Assembly: GCF_000153105.1 (NCBI RefSeq)
Contig: NZ_CH672376.1
Span: 1,190,817 to 1,254,816, forward strand
Source: Blastopirellula marina DSM 3645
GTDB lineage: Bacteria; Planctomycetota; Planctomycetia; Pirellulales; Pirellulaceae
DNA length: 64,000 nt
Direction: 5' to 3'
Part shown: positions 43,319 to 51,485 of the stretch, in pieces
Layout of the letters: every line of letters starts with the position of its first letter
How positions within the stretch are numbered: the first letter of the stretch is position 1
Notes under the pieces: generated by a model
The model's database searches: none
Seen by the model: the letters and a program-made list of their open reading frames with translations, nothing else
Told to the model about the DNA's origin: nothing
Translations under genes and position numbers: made by a program

Positions 43319-44680
43319 ATGCATCGTCGCTCGACCCTCAAGTTGTTAGCGGCCGGTTTGCCGTTGACGCTGGCGTCCCCCAGTTTTGGCGCCGATCCGA
43401 CTGGTCCCTTTTTTGGCGGAGGAACCAAAGTAGGCGAAGTGACGTCTGACTCGGCGATCGTGTGGACACGGACCTCTGCCGTGGATCAGTGTGACGAAAA
43501 GTACGCGTTGCCAGGATCGGCGGCGAAAGTGCGCGTGCGCTATTGGATCGCCGGTCAGAGCGAGACGGAACAGACGACCGATTGGCTGCCGACGACGCCA
43601 GAGCAGGACTTCACGGTGCAGTTTCCATTGACCAAGTTGAAGTCTGGCGTCCGATATCGCTATGTCGTCGAAGCGAACAACAAGTCTGGCCAAAACGAAA
43701 CCAGCGGCACGTTTGAAACGGCGCCCCACGAAAGCGAGCCGGCGCCGATTCGCTTTGTCGTCACTTCATGTCACAAATACGAGACGATCGACGCGCCCGG
43801 CAAGGGGCAAAAGATCTATCGGCCCATGTTGGAGTTGGCGCCGCAGTTTTTCGTCCATACCGGCGATATCGTCTATTACGACAACGATGCGAAACCGCTG
43901 GCGACCAACGTCGAGCTGGCGCGGCTGCATTGGCATCGGATGGATAATTTGCCGTATCACCGGCAGTTCTATCCGAACGTCGCTAGCTACTTCATGAAGG
44001 ACGATCACGACATTCTGAAAAATGACGCGTGGCCGGGACAAAAATATGGAGATCTCACCTTCGAAGCTGGTTTAGCGATCTTTAACGAGCAGAACCCGTT
44101 GGGCGAAGCTCCCTATCGCACCGTTCGATGGGGAAAGGATTTGCAAGTTTGGATCATGGAGGGGCGTGACTATCGTAGTCCTAACCGCATGGCGGATGGT
44201 CCTCAAAAATCGATCTGGGGCGACGCGCAGTGGAGATGGCTCCGCGAAACGGTCGCCGCATCAGACGCGGGCTTCAAGATTTTGATCAGCCCCACGCCGA
44301 TCGTCGGGCCCGATCGTCCGAAAGGAAAGAACGACAATCACTCGAACGCAGTTTGGCGATCCGAAGGGGACCGTGTGCGCAAGTTTCTCGCGGACGAAAA
44401 GATGTTGGTCCTGTGCGGCGATCGACATTGGCAATATTACTCGGTCGACGCCGACACCGGCGTGCATGAGTTTTGCAGCGGTCCGAGCACCGATAAACAT
44501 GCTGGCGGATGGAGCCAAGAGAATTTGCGGCCGCAGCATCGCTTTCTGCGGGTTGCCGGCGGTTTCCTTAGTGTGGACGTCGAACGTGTGGAGGAATCGC
44601 CGCGGCTGACCTTACGGCATCGGGACGTCGCCGGGACGACTGTCCATGAGAAACGCTTTACAGTAGAAGGAGAGGAGTAG
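43319..44680 (+). CDS. PhoD-like alkaline phosphatase family protein
   Basis: A 453-aa exported metallophosphatase. GGAG six bases upstream supports the ATG at 43319, which begins a short signal (HRRSTLKLLAAGLPLTLASP). An N-terminal Fibronectin-like domain (TSDSAIVWTRTS, about residues 40-130) precedes the calcineurin-like domain with VVTSCHKYE, FFVHTGDIVYYD, FMKDDHDI and VLCGDRHWQYY, which carry the metal ligands. It should hydrolyse phosphate esters or diesters outside the cytoplasm. No phosphate-regulon site is recognised. Confidence 0.88.
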   Translation: MHRRSTLKLLAAGLPLTLASPSFGADPTGPFFGGGTKVGEVTSDSAIVWTRTSAVDQCDEKYALPGSAAKVRVRYWIAGQSETEQTTDWLPTTPEQDFTVQFPLTKLKSGVRYRYVVEANNKSGQNETSGTFETAPHESEPAPIRFVVTSCHKYETIDAPGKGQKIYRPMLELAPQFFVHTGDIVYYDNDAKPLATNVELARLHWHRMDNLPYHRQFYPNVASYFMKDDHDILKNDAWPGQKYGDLTFEAGLAIFNEQNPLGEAPYRTVRWGKDLQVWIMEGRDYRSPNRMADGPQKSIWGDAQWRWLRETVAASDAGFKILISPTPIVGPDRPKGKNDNHSNAVWRSEGDRVRKFLADEKMLVLCGDRHWQYYSVDADTGVHEFCSGPSTDKHAGGWSQENLRPQHRFLRVAGGFLSVDVERVEESPRLTLRHRDVAGTTVHEKRFTVEGEE

Positions 44681-44806
44681 CGCCGGATGCAGTCGCCATT
44701 CTTGGGGGTCTGAACCAAGCGTCCTGGCGCACTGTCTCCCTCAGCGTTCTCCGGCATCCAACTGCCATCAGCCCTTTCCAATGCACCCCTGACTCGAACT
44801 GATTGT

Positions 44807-46072
44807 ATGGCGACCGAAAGCCCCGAATCGACGCTTGCCAACGACGTCTCCCCTGAAATCGCTCCTGCCTCCGAAACTGCCGATGCGAAGGTGAGTCGCC
44901 CGCAGTTGGTGATCGCCGTTCTGGGGGCGCTGAGCGTGTCGCATCTGCTGAACGATGTGATGCAGTCGCTGTTGCCTGCGGTTTATCCGTTGTTGAAAGA
45001 AAACTATTCGCTGTCATTCTTTCAGGTGGGGCTGATCACGTTCACGTTTCAAGTGACCGCTTCGCTGTTGCAGCCGCTGGTCGGGATGGCGACCGATCGC
45101 CGGCCATGGCCTTATTCGCTAGTAGTCGGAATGGGCTTTACGCTGGTCGGTCTGAACATGCTGGCGATGGCCGGCAGCTTTGAATCGATCTTGATCGCCG
45201 CGGCGATGGTCGGGATCGGCTCGTCGGTCTTTCATCCCGAAGCGTCGCGCGTGGCGCGGCTCGCCTCGGGCGGACGCTATGGTTTCGCGCAGTCGTTGTT
45301 TCAAGTAGGAGGCAACGCAGGCTCGGCGATTGGTCCGTTGTTGGCGGCGTTTGTGGTCGCTCCCTGGGGACAGCCGAGTATCGCGTGGTTCTCCATCGGC
45401 GCGATCGCGGCCCTGATGATCTTGGGCTATGTCGGGCGATGGTATCACCGTCATTTGAACGACCTGAAAGCGAATCCGCGTAAAGTCGGACTCGAGCAAA
45501 CGTCTACGCTGGCGCCGGGCCGCGTGTATGGCGCCGTCGGCGTGCTGCTGATGTTGGTCTTTTCCAAGTACATCTACCTGGTCAGTCTGAGCAGCTACTA
45601 CACGTTCTATCTGATGGACAAGTTTGACGTGCCGGTGCAATCGGCTCAGTTGTATCTGTTTGTCTTCTTAGGCGCGGTTGCGGTCGGCACGTTGGGCGGG
45701 GGACCGGTCGGCGATCGGCTGGGATTCAAAACGGTGATTTGGTTTTCGATTCTCGGCGTGTTGCCGTTCACCTTGATTTTGCCGTACGCCAATTTGTTTT
45801 GGACGGCGGTCCTGACCGTGCCGATCGGCTTGATCCTAGCGTCCGCTTTTTCGGCGATCATCGTGTACGCCCAAGAGCTGATGCCGAGCAAAGTGGGCAT
45901 GATCGCCGGGATGTTCTTTGGTTTCGCCTTTGGGATCGCCGGCATCGGCGCCGCAGCGCTTGGTTGGCTGGCCGATCAGACGAGTATCGAATACGTCTAT
46001 CATGTCTGCTCATTCCTGCCGCTAGTGGGACTTTTGACGGCATTTCTGCCAAATCTAGAGGTCCGCGACTAG
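44807..46072 (+). CDS. MFS transporter, fosmidomycin-resistance (Fsr)-like
   Basis: A 421-aa, twelve-helix major facilitator. The N-terminus is an acidic cytosolic tail of 35 residues. VSHLLNDVMQSLLPAVYPLL, QPLVGMATDRRPWPYSLV and GSSVFHPEASRVARLASGG match the Fsr group. Substrate may be an antibiotic, a metabolite or unknown; the name gives only the family. It is followed by the convergent-free MarR cluster on the same strand, 116 bases downstream, with its own operator. Confidence 0.82.
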   Translation: MATESPESTLANDVSPEIAPASETADAKVSRPQLVIAVLGALSVSHLLNDVMQSLLPAVYPLLKENYSLSFFQVGLITFTFQVTASLLQPLVGMATDRRPWPYSLVVGMGFTLVGLNMLAMAGSFESILIAAAMVGIGSSVFHPEASRVARLASGGRYGFAQSLFQVGGNAGSAIGPLLAAFVVAPWGQPSIAWFSIGAIAALMILGYVGRWYHRHLNDLKANPRKVGLEQTSTLAPGRVYGAVGVLLMLVFSKYIYLVSLSSYYTFYLMDKFDVPVQSAQLYLFVFLGAVAVGTLGGGPVGDRLGFKTVIWFSILGVLPFTLILPYANLFWTAVLTVPIGLILASAFSAIIVYAQELMPSKVGMIAGMFFGFAFGIAGIGAAALGWLADQTSIEYVYHVCSFLPLVGLLTAFLPNLEVRD

Positions 46073-46120
46073 GCTCGCAGGGATTGCGGCGTTTGGTAAG
46101 TGCTTATTGGGTAAGGGGTT

Positions 46121-46162
46121 TTGGCAAACCTTGAAATGTTTTTAAAATGAATGTTGCAACAT
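46121..46162 (+). promoter_or_regulatory. MarR promoter with TGTTGCAACA operator
   Basis: A -35-like TTGGCA (46121-46126) and -10-like TAAAAT (46143-46148) are spaced 16 bases. Immediately downstream is the perfect 12-bp palindrome ATGTTGCAACAT (46151-46162), 27 bases before the MarR start. The same core recurs at 46706-46715. Autorepression is inferred. Confidence 0.6.
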
Positions 46163-46188
46163 AGAATGGCGTGACGTATAACGAGGTC

Positions 46189-46677
46189 ATGACAAACGCA
46201 CCTCACAACAAGGAGAACGGGCTGGCCGCCGAAATCGGCAAGCGAACTCCGTTTACCAGTTTGAAACAGGAAGCCTATCTGAATCTGGTTCGCACGCATG
46301 AGCAGCTTGCTTGTCAGTTTGCCCGGCTGTTGAAACAGCACGGCCTTTCGGATCCGCAGTACAACGCGTTGCGCATTTTGCGGGGCGAAGGAAAGCCGAT
46401 GCAGACTTACCAGATCGCCGAGCGGATGATCACGTCTCAAACCGATATCTCTCGCCTGGTCGATCGCCTGGAAGCCAACGCGCTGGTCGAGCGAGAACGA
46501 AGCGCCGAAGATCGCCGTGTCGTGTGGGTTACGCTTACCAAGCAAGGAAGTGCGATCTTGAAGAAACTCGATCAACCGGTCGCCGATCTCCATGAGTCTC
46601 AGTTTGCGGCTTTCAGCGACGACCAATTGAAGTCGCTGACCAAGTTGCTCTATGCTGCTCGCAAGAGTGAGGAGTAA
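46189..46677 (+). CDS. MarR-family transcriptional regulator
   Basis: A 162-aa winged-helix regulator from the ATG at 46189 (GAGG two bases upstream, short spacing); the GTG at 46171 lacks a ribosome site. HTH helices lie in LSDPQYNALRIL, QIAERMITSQTDISRLVDRL and the wing SAEDRRVVWVTLTKQG. MarR proteins release DNA when bound by phenolics, oxidants or metals. It lies upstream of a hydrolase and an azoreductase on the same strand with matching palindromes before itself and the hydrolase, so it probably controls that small regulon. Confidence 0.85.
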   Translation: MTNAPHNKENGLAAEIGKRTPFTSLKQEAYLNLVRTHEQLACQFARLLKQHGLSDPQYNALRILRGEGKPMQTYQIAERMITSQTDISRLVDRLEANALVERERSAEDRRVVWVTLTKQGSAILKKLDQPVADLHESQFAAFSDDQLKSLTKLLYAARKSEE

Positions 46678-46705
46678 CGTGCCGCCCTTTTTTTGGCTGG
46701 ATGTA

Positions 46706-46715
46706 TGTTGCAACA
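46706..46715 (+). promoter_or_regulatory. Second TGTTGCAACA operator, before the hydrolase
   Basis: The 10-bp palindrome TGTTGCAACA, within partly symmetric ATGT...ACAT arms (46701-46718), lies about 58 bases upstream of the hydrolase ATG. Same core as upstream of the MarR gene. Confidence 0.55.
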
Positions 46716-46772
46716 CATATTTGCGAATCTTCTTTAGCAATCCCCCCATTTACGAAACTGGAATTACCAATC

Positions 46773-47444
46773 ATGGCCAACATTCTTGCTCACACCGACG
46801 GCGGACTTTTGACGGCGGACAACAGCGTGGTCGTCTTCATTGATCACCAACCGCAAATGGCGTTTGGCGTCGCCAGCGGGATCGATCGTCAACTGTTGAT
46901 GAACAATGTTCTGTTGCTCGCCAAGGGCGCCAAAGAGTTTCACGTGCCGGTTATTTTGACCACGGTCGAGACCGAATCGTTTAGCGGTGAGATGTGGCCG
47001 CAATTGCTCGATATCTTTCCCGCTCAATCGCCGATCGAGCGAACCGGCATGAACTCGTGGGATACGCCTGCGTTCCGCGAAGCGATCGAAGCGACCGGCA
47101 AAAAGAACATCATCCTGTCAGGCCTCTGGACGGAGGTCTGCATTACCTGGCCGACCCTCAACATGTTGGCCGCAGGCTACAACATCTATGTCGTGGAAGA
47201 CGCCAGCGCCGGAACATCGCAAGCAGCCCATGACGCCGCGTTATCACGCATGGTCCAAGCCGGCGCGGTTCGCATGACGACGGTCGCGACGGTGCTCGAG
47301 TTCCAGCGCGATTGGGCCAATCGCGAACATTACAACGCGGTGATGGATATCTTCCGCGAACATGGCGGAGCGTATGGCGTCGGCATCGAGTACGCCTATA
47401 CGATGGTCCACAAAGCTCCGCCGGCTCGTAAGATCTTGGCCTAG
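46773..47444 (+). CDS. Isochorismatase-like hydrolase (YcaC-like)
   Basis: A 223-aa cysteine hydrolase from the ATG at 46773. The family triad is placed at Asp24 (VVFIDHQPQM), a Lys in the middle, and Cys123 (SGLWTEVCITWP). It resembles YcaC-like isochorismatase relatives whose substrates are mostly unknown. It follows the MarR gene by 95 bases with its own operator and precedes an azoreductase. A role in electrophile or aromatic compound handling is inferred from the regulator and neighbour. Confidence 0.85.
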   Translation: MANILAHTDGGLLTADNSVVVFIDHQPQMAFGVASGIDRQLLMNNVLLLAKGAKEFHVPVILTTVETESFSGEMWPQLLDIFPAQSPIERTGMNSWDTPAFREAIEATGKKNIILSGLWTEVCITWPTLNMLAAGYNIYVVEDASAGTSQAAHDAALSRMVQAGAVRMTTVATVLEFQRDWANREHYNAVMDIFREHGGAYGVGIEYAYTMVHKAPPARKILA

Positions 47445-47599
47445 TTGTCGCGGCGGAGTAGCCGCCTTCGTACAGACCAATCGCCCGCCAGGGGAAACGA
47501 TCAATGGCGGCCGACGATCGCGTCTAGGAAACTAGCTGCGGCTGCGGACTTTAAATGAACTCATTACAACGTTTTGATGTTTAGAACAGGAAATTCACA

Positions 47600-48229
47600 A
47601 TGGCCAAATTGCTGCATATTGAGTCGTCTCCCCGTAAAGCACGCTCCGCTTCGATCGCCGTGGCGAAAGCGTTTATAGCGAAGTATCAAGAAGCGAATCC
47701 GGCGGACGAAGTCGAGACCTGGGACTTGTGGTCGACTTCGTTGCCGGAATTCGACGGTGATACGATCGACGCCAAATACCAGGTTTTGAATGGTCAAGAT
47801 CACTCGCCGGAGCAAGCCGCCGCTTGGAAAGAAGTGACCGACGTATTCGATCGATTCAATGCGGCTGACAAATACGTGTTGAGTCTGCCGATGTGGAACT
47901 TTGGCGTTCCGTATAAACTGAAGCACCTGATCGACGTCATCACCCAACCGGGGTTGGCCTTCAGCTTTTCGCCGGAGACCGGCTACACGGGCCTGGTGAC
48001 CGGCAAACCGATCACGGTGATTTATGCTCGCGGCGGAGAATACACGTCCAGCGAGCAGATGCAGGCGCTCGACTTTCAAAAGTCGTATGTCGAATTTTTG
48101 CTCGGCTTTATTGGCTTTACCGACGTGAAGAGCATCGTGGTCGAGCCGATGCTGGCGCCGCCGGAGGTCGCCGGTCCGGCGAAAGATAACGCCAAGCGGC
48201 AAGCGGCCGAAATCGCGGCCAGCTTCTAG
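47600..48229 (+). CDS. azoR: FMN-dependent NADH-azoreductase
   Basis: A 209-aa flavodoxin-fold enzyme. KLLHIESSPRKARSASIAVA is the FMN phosphate-binding N-terminus and MWNFGVPYKLKHLIDVI (about residues 97-113) is the AzoR signature. It reduces quinones and azo dyes by two electrons at NADH cost, protecting from quinone stress. Gap of 155 bases from the hydrolase contains no clear second operator; a degenerate ACAACGTTTTG at about 47564 is weak. Terminator follows. Confidence 0.9.
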   Translation: MAKLLHIESSPRKARSASIAVAKAFIAKYQEANPADEVETWDLWSTSLPEFDGDTIDAKYQVLNGQDHSPEQAAAWKEVTDVFDRFNAADKYVLSLPMWNFGVPYKLKHLIDVITQPGLAFSFSPETGYTGLVTGKPITVIYARGGEYTSSEQMQALDFQKSYVEFLLGFIGFTDVKSIVVEPMLAPPEVAGPAKDNAKRQAAEIAASF

Positions 48230-48263
48230 AACGCCGAACGACGGATCGCTGCACGATCTGCTG

Positions 48264-48302
48264 AAAAACCGCTAGGCGCTCGCAAAGCGTCTGGCGGTTT
48301 TT
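48264..48302 (+). terminator. Terminator of azoR
   Basis: 17-bp stem, 48264-48280 with 48286-48302, AAAAACCGC on the left and GCGGTTTTT on the right, one G-T pair and one mismatch region, 5-base loop. Confidence 0.85.
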
Positions 48303-48539
48303 GTCATGATGAGCCAGGCCATTCTCTTCGCGGTTGAGCGCCAGGACCTCGCCGGCCGCCTCCGGTGACCGGCGAGCGAAGTCCGTTCTGCAATACCCTT
48401 GTGGTTACCAATGCGACACACGCTTGCGGTCGCAAATCCGAGCGACCGACGCTCAGGCTGATCTCTGAACTTGCGGTGCAGGTCGCTGCGGCATGCGATC
48501 TAGATCGAAAAAAGTGGTCGTTGTCGCATTCTTTCCAAC

Positions 48540-48553
48540 GGCACGCAATTTGC
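48540..48553 (+). promoter_or_regulatory. Sigma-54-like promoter before the BON lipoprotein gene
   Basis: GGCACGCAATTTGC: GG and GC separated by ten bases, matching the -24/-12 consensus (GGCACG...TTGC), 47 bases before the start at 48601. No enhancer-binding protein site was searched for. Confidence 0.5.
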
Positions 48554-48600
48554 CATTGGAATGACGGCGGAATTTCACTTTCTTTGAGCCCCCGGAAGCA

Positions 48601-49008
48601 ATGACCATGAGAGTTTTTACCATCGCTGCGTGCATCGCATTGGGGATCGGCGGAGGTTGCAACATGCAAGATCGCGCCTCCAATGAAGCCCCCGTCGAAC
48701 AAAACGCAGATTCGAATGTCGATCAGGACAATACGGCGATGAATGAACGGGATCGCAGTGATGCTGCAAAAACCCCGATCAATCAAAACGAGAATCAAAA
48801 GGATATCGACATCACGGCCGACATTCGGTCGCGCGTCGTCGATACCGAGATGTCGACCAATGCCCACAACGTCAAGATCATCACGCAAGCCGGCAAAGTG
48901 ACTTTGCGCGGTCCAGTGAAGTCGTCCGAAGAAAAGGCGCAGATTGACGAGATCGCCACGAAGGTGGCCGGCAAAGGCAACGTCATCAATGAGCTAGACG
49001 TCGAGTAG
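48601..49008 (+). CDS. BON-domain lipoprotein
   Basis: A 135-aa lipoprotein with lipobox ...IGGGC (Cys20) and a short disordered Asn/Asp-rich linker (residues 22-65). The BON domain (about 66-134, DITADIRSRVVD, VKIITQAGKVTLRGPV) binds phospholipid membranes. BON proteins often belong to envelope-stress responses. It is followed after 63 bases by a stress-protein gene on the same strand. Start may be the second ATG at 48607. Confidence 0.85.
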   Translation: MTMRVFTIAACIALGIGGGCNMQDRASNEAPVEQNADSNVDQDNTAMNERDRSDAAKTPINQNENQKDIDITADIRSRVVDTEMSTNAHNVKIITQAGKVTLRGPVKSSEEKAQIDEIATKVAGKGNVINELDVE

Positions 49009-49071
49009 GCGAAGCAAGGCGTCGAGTACGCGGTTTTCTTTTCAAATCAACATTCTATTAGGATGAATACC

Positions 49072-49593
49072 ATGTCTAAGGCGGTATTTTGCACAGTCAA
49101 ATCTGTTGATCAGGCCACGAAAATTGTCGAACGCTTGAAAGCGTCCGGCTTCGACAACAACGACATTTCGTTGCTATTTCCCGATGACACCGGCCCGAAT
49201 CAACTCGGTGTCGATAATCAGACGAAAGCGCCCGAAGGCGCTACGACCGGCGTCAGCACCGGCGCCGTTCTAGGGGGCGGACTCGGTTGGCTCGCCGGGA
49301 TCGGCGCTCTGGCGATTCCCGGGGTGGGCCCGCTGATCGCCGCCGGACCGATCATGGCCGCATTGGCCGGAGCCGCAGTCGGCGGAGCGGTGGGCGGAGT
49401 TACCGGCGGTCTGATCGGAATGGGAATTCCGGAATATGAAGCCAAACTCTACGAACGCAAAGTCAGCGAAGGGCACGCGCTGATTTCGGTTCATTCCGAA
49501 GATTCGGATGAAACGAAACGCGCCAAGCAAATCTTCGAAGAGGCCGATGCCGAAGATATTTCGATGGCGAATGAGCCGGCGAAACGGAGCTGA
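49072..49593 (+). CDS. General-stress-protein-like (GSP17M/YflT-type) protein
   Basis: A 173-aa protein; AGG nine bases before the ATG at 49072 favours that start over 49063. The N-terminal part (KAVFCTVKSVDQATKIVERL) and the end (EGHALISVHSEDSDETKRAK) match the GSP17M-like fold. A Gly/Ala-rich hydrophobic stretch (about 60-125, TGAVLGGGLGWLAGIGALAI...) could span the membrane twice. Likely co-transcribed with the BON lipoprotein gene. Exact function unknown; stress role inferred from neighbours. Confidence 0.75.
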   Translation: MSKAVFCTVKSVDQATKIVERLKASGFDNNDISLLFPDDTGPNQLGVDNQTKAPEGATTGVSTGAVLGGGLGWLAGIGALAIPGVGPLIAAGPIMAALAGAAVGGAVGGVTGGLIGMGIPEYEAKLYERKVSEGHALISVHSEDSDETKRAKQIFEEADAEDISMANEPAKRS

Positions 49594-49625
49594 GCCTAAC
49601 TTTCGAGAGCTTTTGCAGTCAGCAT

Positions 49626-49662
49626 AGCCGCGAGACGTTTCCAAGCGTCTCGCGGCTTTCTT
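49626..49662 (+). terminator. Terminator after the stress-protein gene
   Basis: 12-bp stem AGCCGCGAGACG (49626-49637) with CGTCTCGCGGCT (49646-49657), 8-base loop, then TTCTT. Confidence 0.8.
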
Positions 49663-49714
49663 ATTGGGTCGCGGCGAGCGGATCAGACTCTGCTGGGCGG
49701 TCGGCAATTTGAAA

Positions 49715-49730
49715 TGGCATGCATCTTGCA
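49715..49730 (+). promoter_or_regulatory. Sigma-54-like promoter upstream of manganese catalase
   Basis: TGGCATGCATCTTGCA: TGGC and TTGC with GG and GC ten bases apart, very close to the TGGCACG-N4-TTGCA consensus. It would give a leader of about 220 bases before the catalase ATG. Confidence 0.5.
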
Positions 49731-49960
49731 TTATGCGAAGCTTCGTAAAGCACCGGTCTGATCCGAGAATTGCGCGTGTTTGAACTGAAGGAAAAGAGGA
49801 CGGAGACGACAAGTCTCGAAACGTTCTGCTGATCGGCAAAGGATCAGTGCGATCGATGTTCATTCACACAACGTCGGTAGCTTGCAAAATCGGAACCGCG
49901 TTTCTCGAGTGAGTATCCAATCCACTGCTGAAATTGAATTTTCAACGAAAGGTAAATCTC

Positions 49961-50743
49961 ATGTATCACCATGTAAAAAAATTGATGTATACCGTGGACG
50001 TAGGTACGCCTGACCCGCGATTTGGCAAGATGCTGCTAGAACAGTTTGGCGGCGCCAACGGCGAACTTGCCGCTGCGCTGCAGTATTCGATCCAAGGTAT
50101 TAACTGCGAAGACCCGAAGCGAAAAGACCTGCTTCTCGACATCGGCACCGAAGAACTGAGCCATTTAGAAGTGATCGGCAGTTTGGCTCGCATGCACCTT
50201 AAACCGTTAAAAGACGGTGATCGCGATGAGGCGGAAGCCGATCCTTTGATCGCTGTGGTGGGCGGCGGCGGAGTTTCTCTCAACAATTCTCAGGGAAATC
50301 CATGGACAGCCGACTATCTAAAAGTGACAGGTCAACTGGAAGTCGATCTCCGCAGCAATATGGCGGCCGAAGCGCGGGCGAAAATCACCTACGAACGCTT
50401 GATTCAATATTGCGATGATCCCGGCACGAAAGATGCGCTGAAGTTTCTCATGACACGCGAGATTACCCACATGAAAGCCTTCGGGATTGCGTTGGAAAGC
50501 ATGGGAAAAGGTCCGCTCGAAATCGGGGACATGCCGATTGTTGATGAATATGTCAATCAGTTCTACAACGATTCGACAGGCGAAGGCGAAATGGGCGAAG
50601 ATCTGGATGGACCGTGGAACAGCGGAAAAGAGTGGAAACGAGTTGATAATCCCGCCTTTGAGATGTACCAAAATGGCGCCGCGTCCAAAGCGGGGACAAA
50701 AAAGAAAGCGAAAAAGAAGGCGAAGAAGAAAGCGGCCAAGTAA
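49961..50743 (+). CDS. Manganese catalase with lysine-rich tail
   Basis: A 260-aa non-heme catalase, dimanganese type. AAAGG eight bases upstream supports the ATG at 49961. Metal ligands lie in NGELAAALQY (Glu35), TEELSHLEVI (Glu65, His68), MAAEARAKITYE (Glu137) and REITHMKAF (Glu167, His170). It disproportionates hydrogen peroxide. The C-terminus ends in an unusual Lys/Ala tail (TKKKAKKKAKKKAAK), like histone H1-type tails, which suggests DNA binding or localisation. Own terminator. Confidence 0.9.
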   Translation: MYHHVKKLMYTVDVGTPDPRFGKMLLEQFGGANGELAAALQYSIQGINCEDPKRKDLLLDIGTEELSHLEVIGSLARMHLKPLKDGDRDEAEADPLIAVVGGGGVSLNNSQGNPWTADYLKVTGQLEVDLRSNMAAEARAKITYERLIQYCDDPGTKDALKFLMTREITHMKAFGIALESMGKGPLEIGDMPIVDEYVNQFYNDSTGEGEMGEDLDGPWNSGKEWKRVDNPAFEMYQNGAASKAGTKKKAKKKAKKKAAK

Positions 50744-50801
50744 TCAAGATAAGCTGCTTTTCCAACCCCCGGTTGGTTTCACGACAAATCGCCCTTTCGG
50801 G

Positions 50802-50840
50802 AAACCGCGGGACGCTCTGATGCGGACCGCGGTTTTTTTT
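50802..50840 (+). terminator. Terminator of manganese catalase
   Basis: Stem AAACCGCGG (50802-50810) with CCGCGGTTT (50827-50835), 16-base loop, then T run to 50840. Confidence 0.8.
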
Positions 50841-50943
50841 ATCGATTGCCGTCCACACGAGACCAGGTGCAGCAAACACCGGAGCGCAGCGATTACAATA
50901 TGCCGCATATCATTGATTGAATGGGCTGCCTGAGAGAGAGACC

Positions 50944-51462
50944 GTGCGGTACGTAATGCAACAGAAGTTTTGGGCGTGGGGTGATCAACTTCATGTCTAT
51001 GACGAACAGCATCAGCCCGTTTTCTGGGCCAAAGGGCGAGTCTTTTCGTGGGGACATCAGCTCTCGTTTCAAGATATGCAAGGAAACGAGCTGGCGTTCA
51101 TCAAGCAGAAACTGATGACCTGGATGTCGCAATACGAAATCCATCGTGATGGTCAACGCTTCGCACAGGTGAGGAAGAATTTTACCTGGTTCACAAAGAA
51201 GTTTACGCTGGAGATGGTCGAGGGAGACAGCCTTGTCATTCAGGGGGACTTTTGGGATCACCGCTATCAGTTCCGTTGCGACGACCGTGTGGTCGCCAAA
51301 GTCGACAAAGCGTATTGGGCTTGGACCGATACCTATGGCATCGAAACCGAAGAGGGGGAAGATGATGTCGCGATCCTGTGTTCGACAATCGTGATCGACA
51401 AGATCTTAGACGACCAGCAGCGGCGAAGAAGTAATAGTTCCTCGCCGCTTTCCCCTCCTTGA
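50944..51462 (+). CDS. LURP-one-related (YxjI-like) protein
   Basis: A 172-aa protein. GTG at 50944 gives the typical start RYVMQQKFWAWGDQLHVYDE; the frame is open from a TTG at 50917. The fold is a 12-stranded barrel around a central helix, related to Tubby and scramblase proteins (VFSWGHQLSFQDMQGNELAF, FTWFTKKFTLEMV, YWAWTDTYGIE). Function in bacteria is unknown, possibly membrane lipid binding. The last residues are Ser/Pro-rich. Convergent with the VOC gene. Confidence 0.8.
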   Translation: MRYVMQQKFWAWGDQLHVYDEQHQPVFWAKGRVFSWGHQLSFQDMQGNELAFIKQKLMTWMSQYEIHRDGQRFAQVRKNFTWFTKKFTLEMVEGDSLVIQGDFWDHRYQFRCDDRVVAKVDKAYWAWTDTYGIETEEGEDDVAILCSTIVIDKILDDQQRRRSNSSSPLSPP

Positions 51463-51485
51463 GCCGGCCGTGGGATGCGACCTGC

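Larger units (their letters stand above)
48230..48600. other. 371-base gap with terminator and sigma-54-like promoter
   Basis: Holds the azoR terminator (48264-48302) and the -24/-12 element at 48540-48553. The + strand open frame 48365-48604 has no family signature and crosses the promoter, so it is not called as a gene. Confidence 0.4.
49594..49960. other. 367-base gap upstream of the manganese catalase
   Basis: Holds a terminator (49626-49662), a sigma-54-like element (49715-49730) and a roughly 220-base leader with no supported gene; a 16-codon frame from 49733 is not credible. Confidence 0.4.

Noticed and set aside
47561-47580. Third MarR operator before azoR (ACAACGTTTTG)
   Set aside because: Symmetry is too poor compared with the two perfect TGTTGCAACA sites.
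48365-48604. 79-codon + strand frame
   Set aside because: It crosses the sigma-54-like promoter and has no recognised domain.
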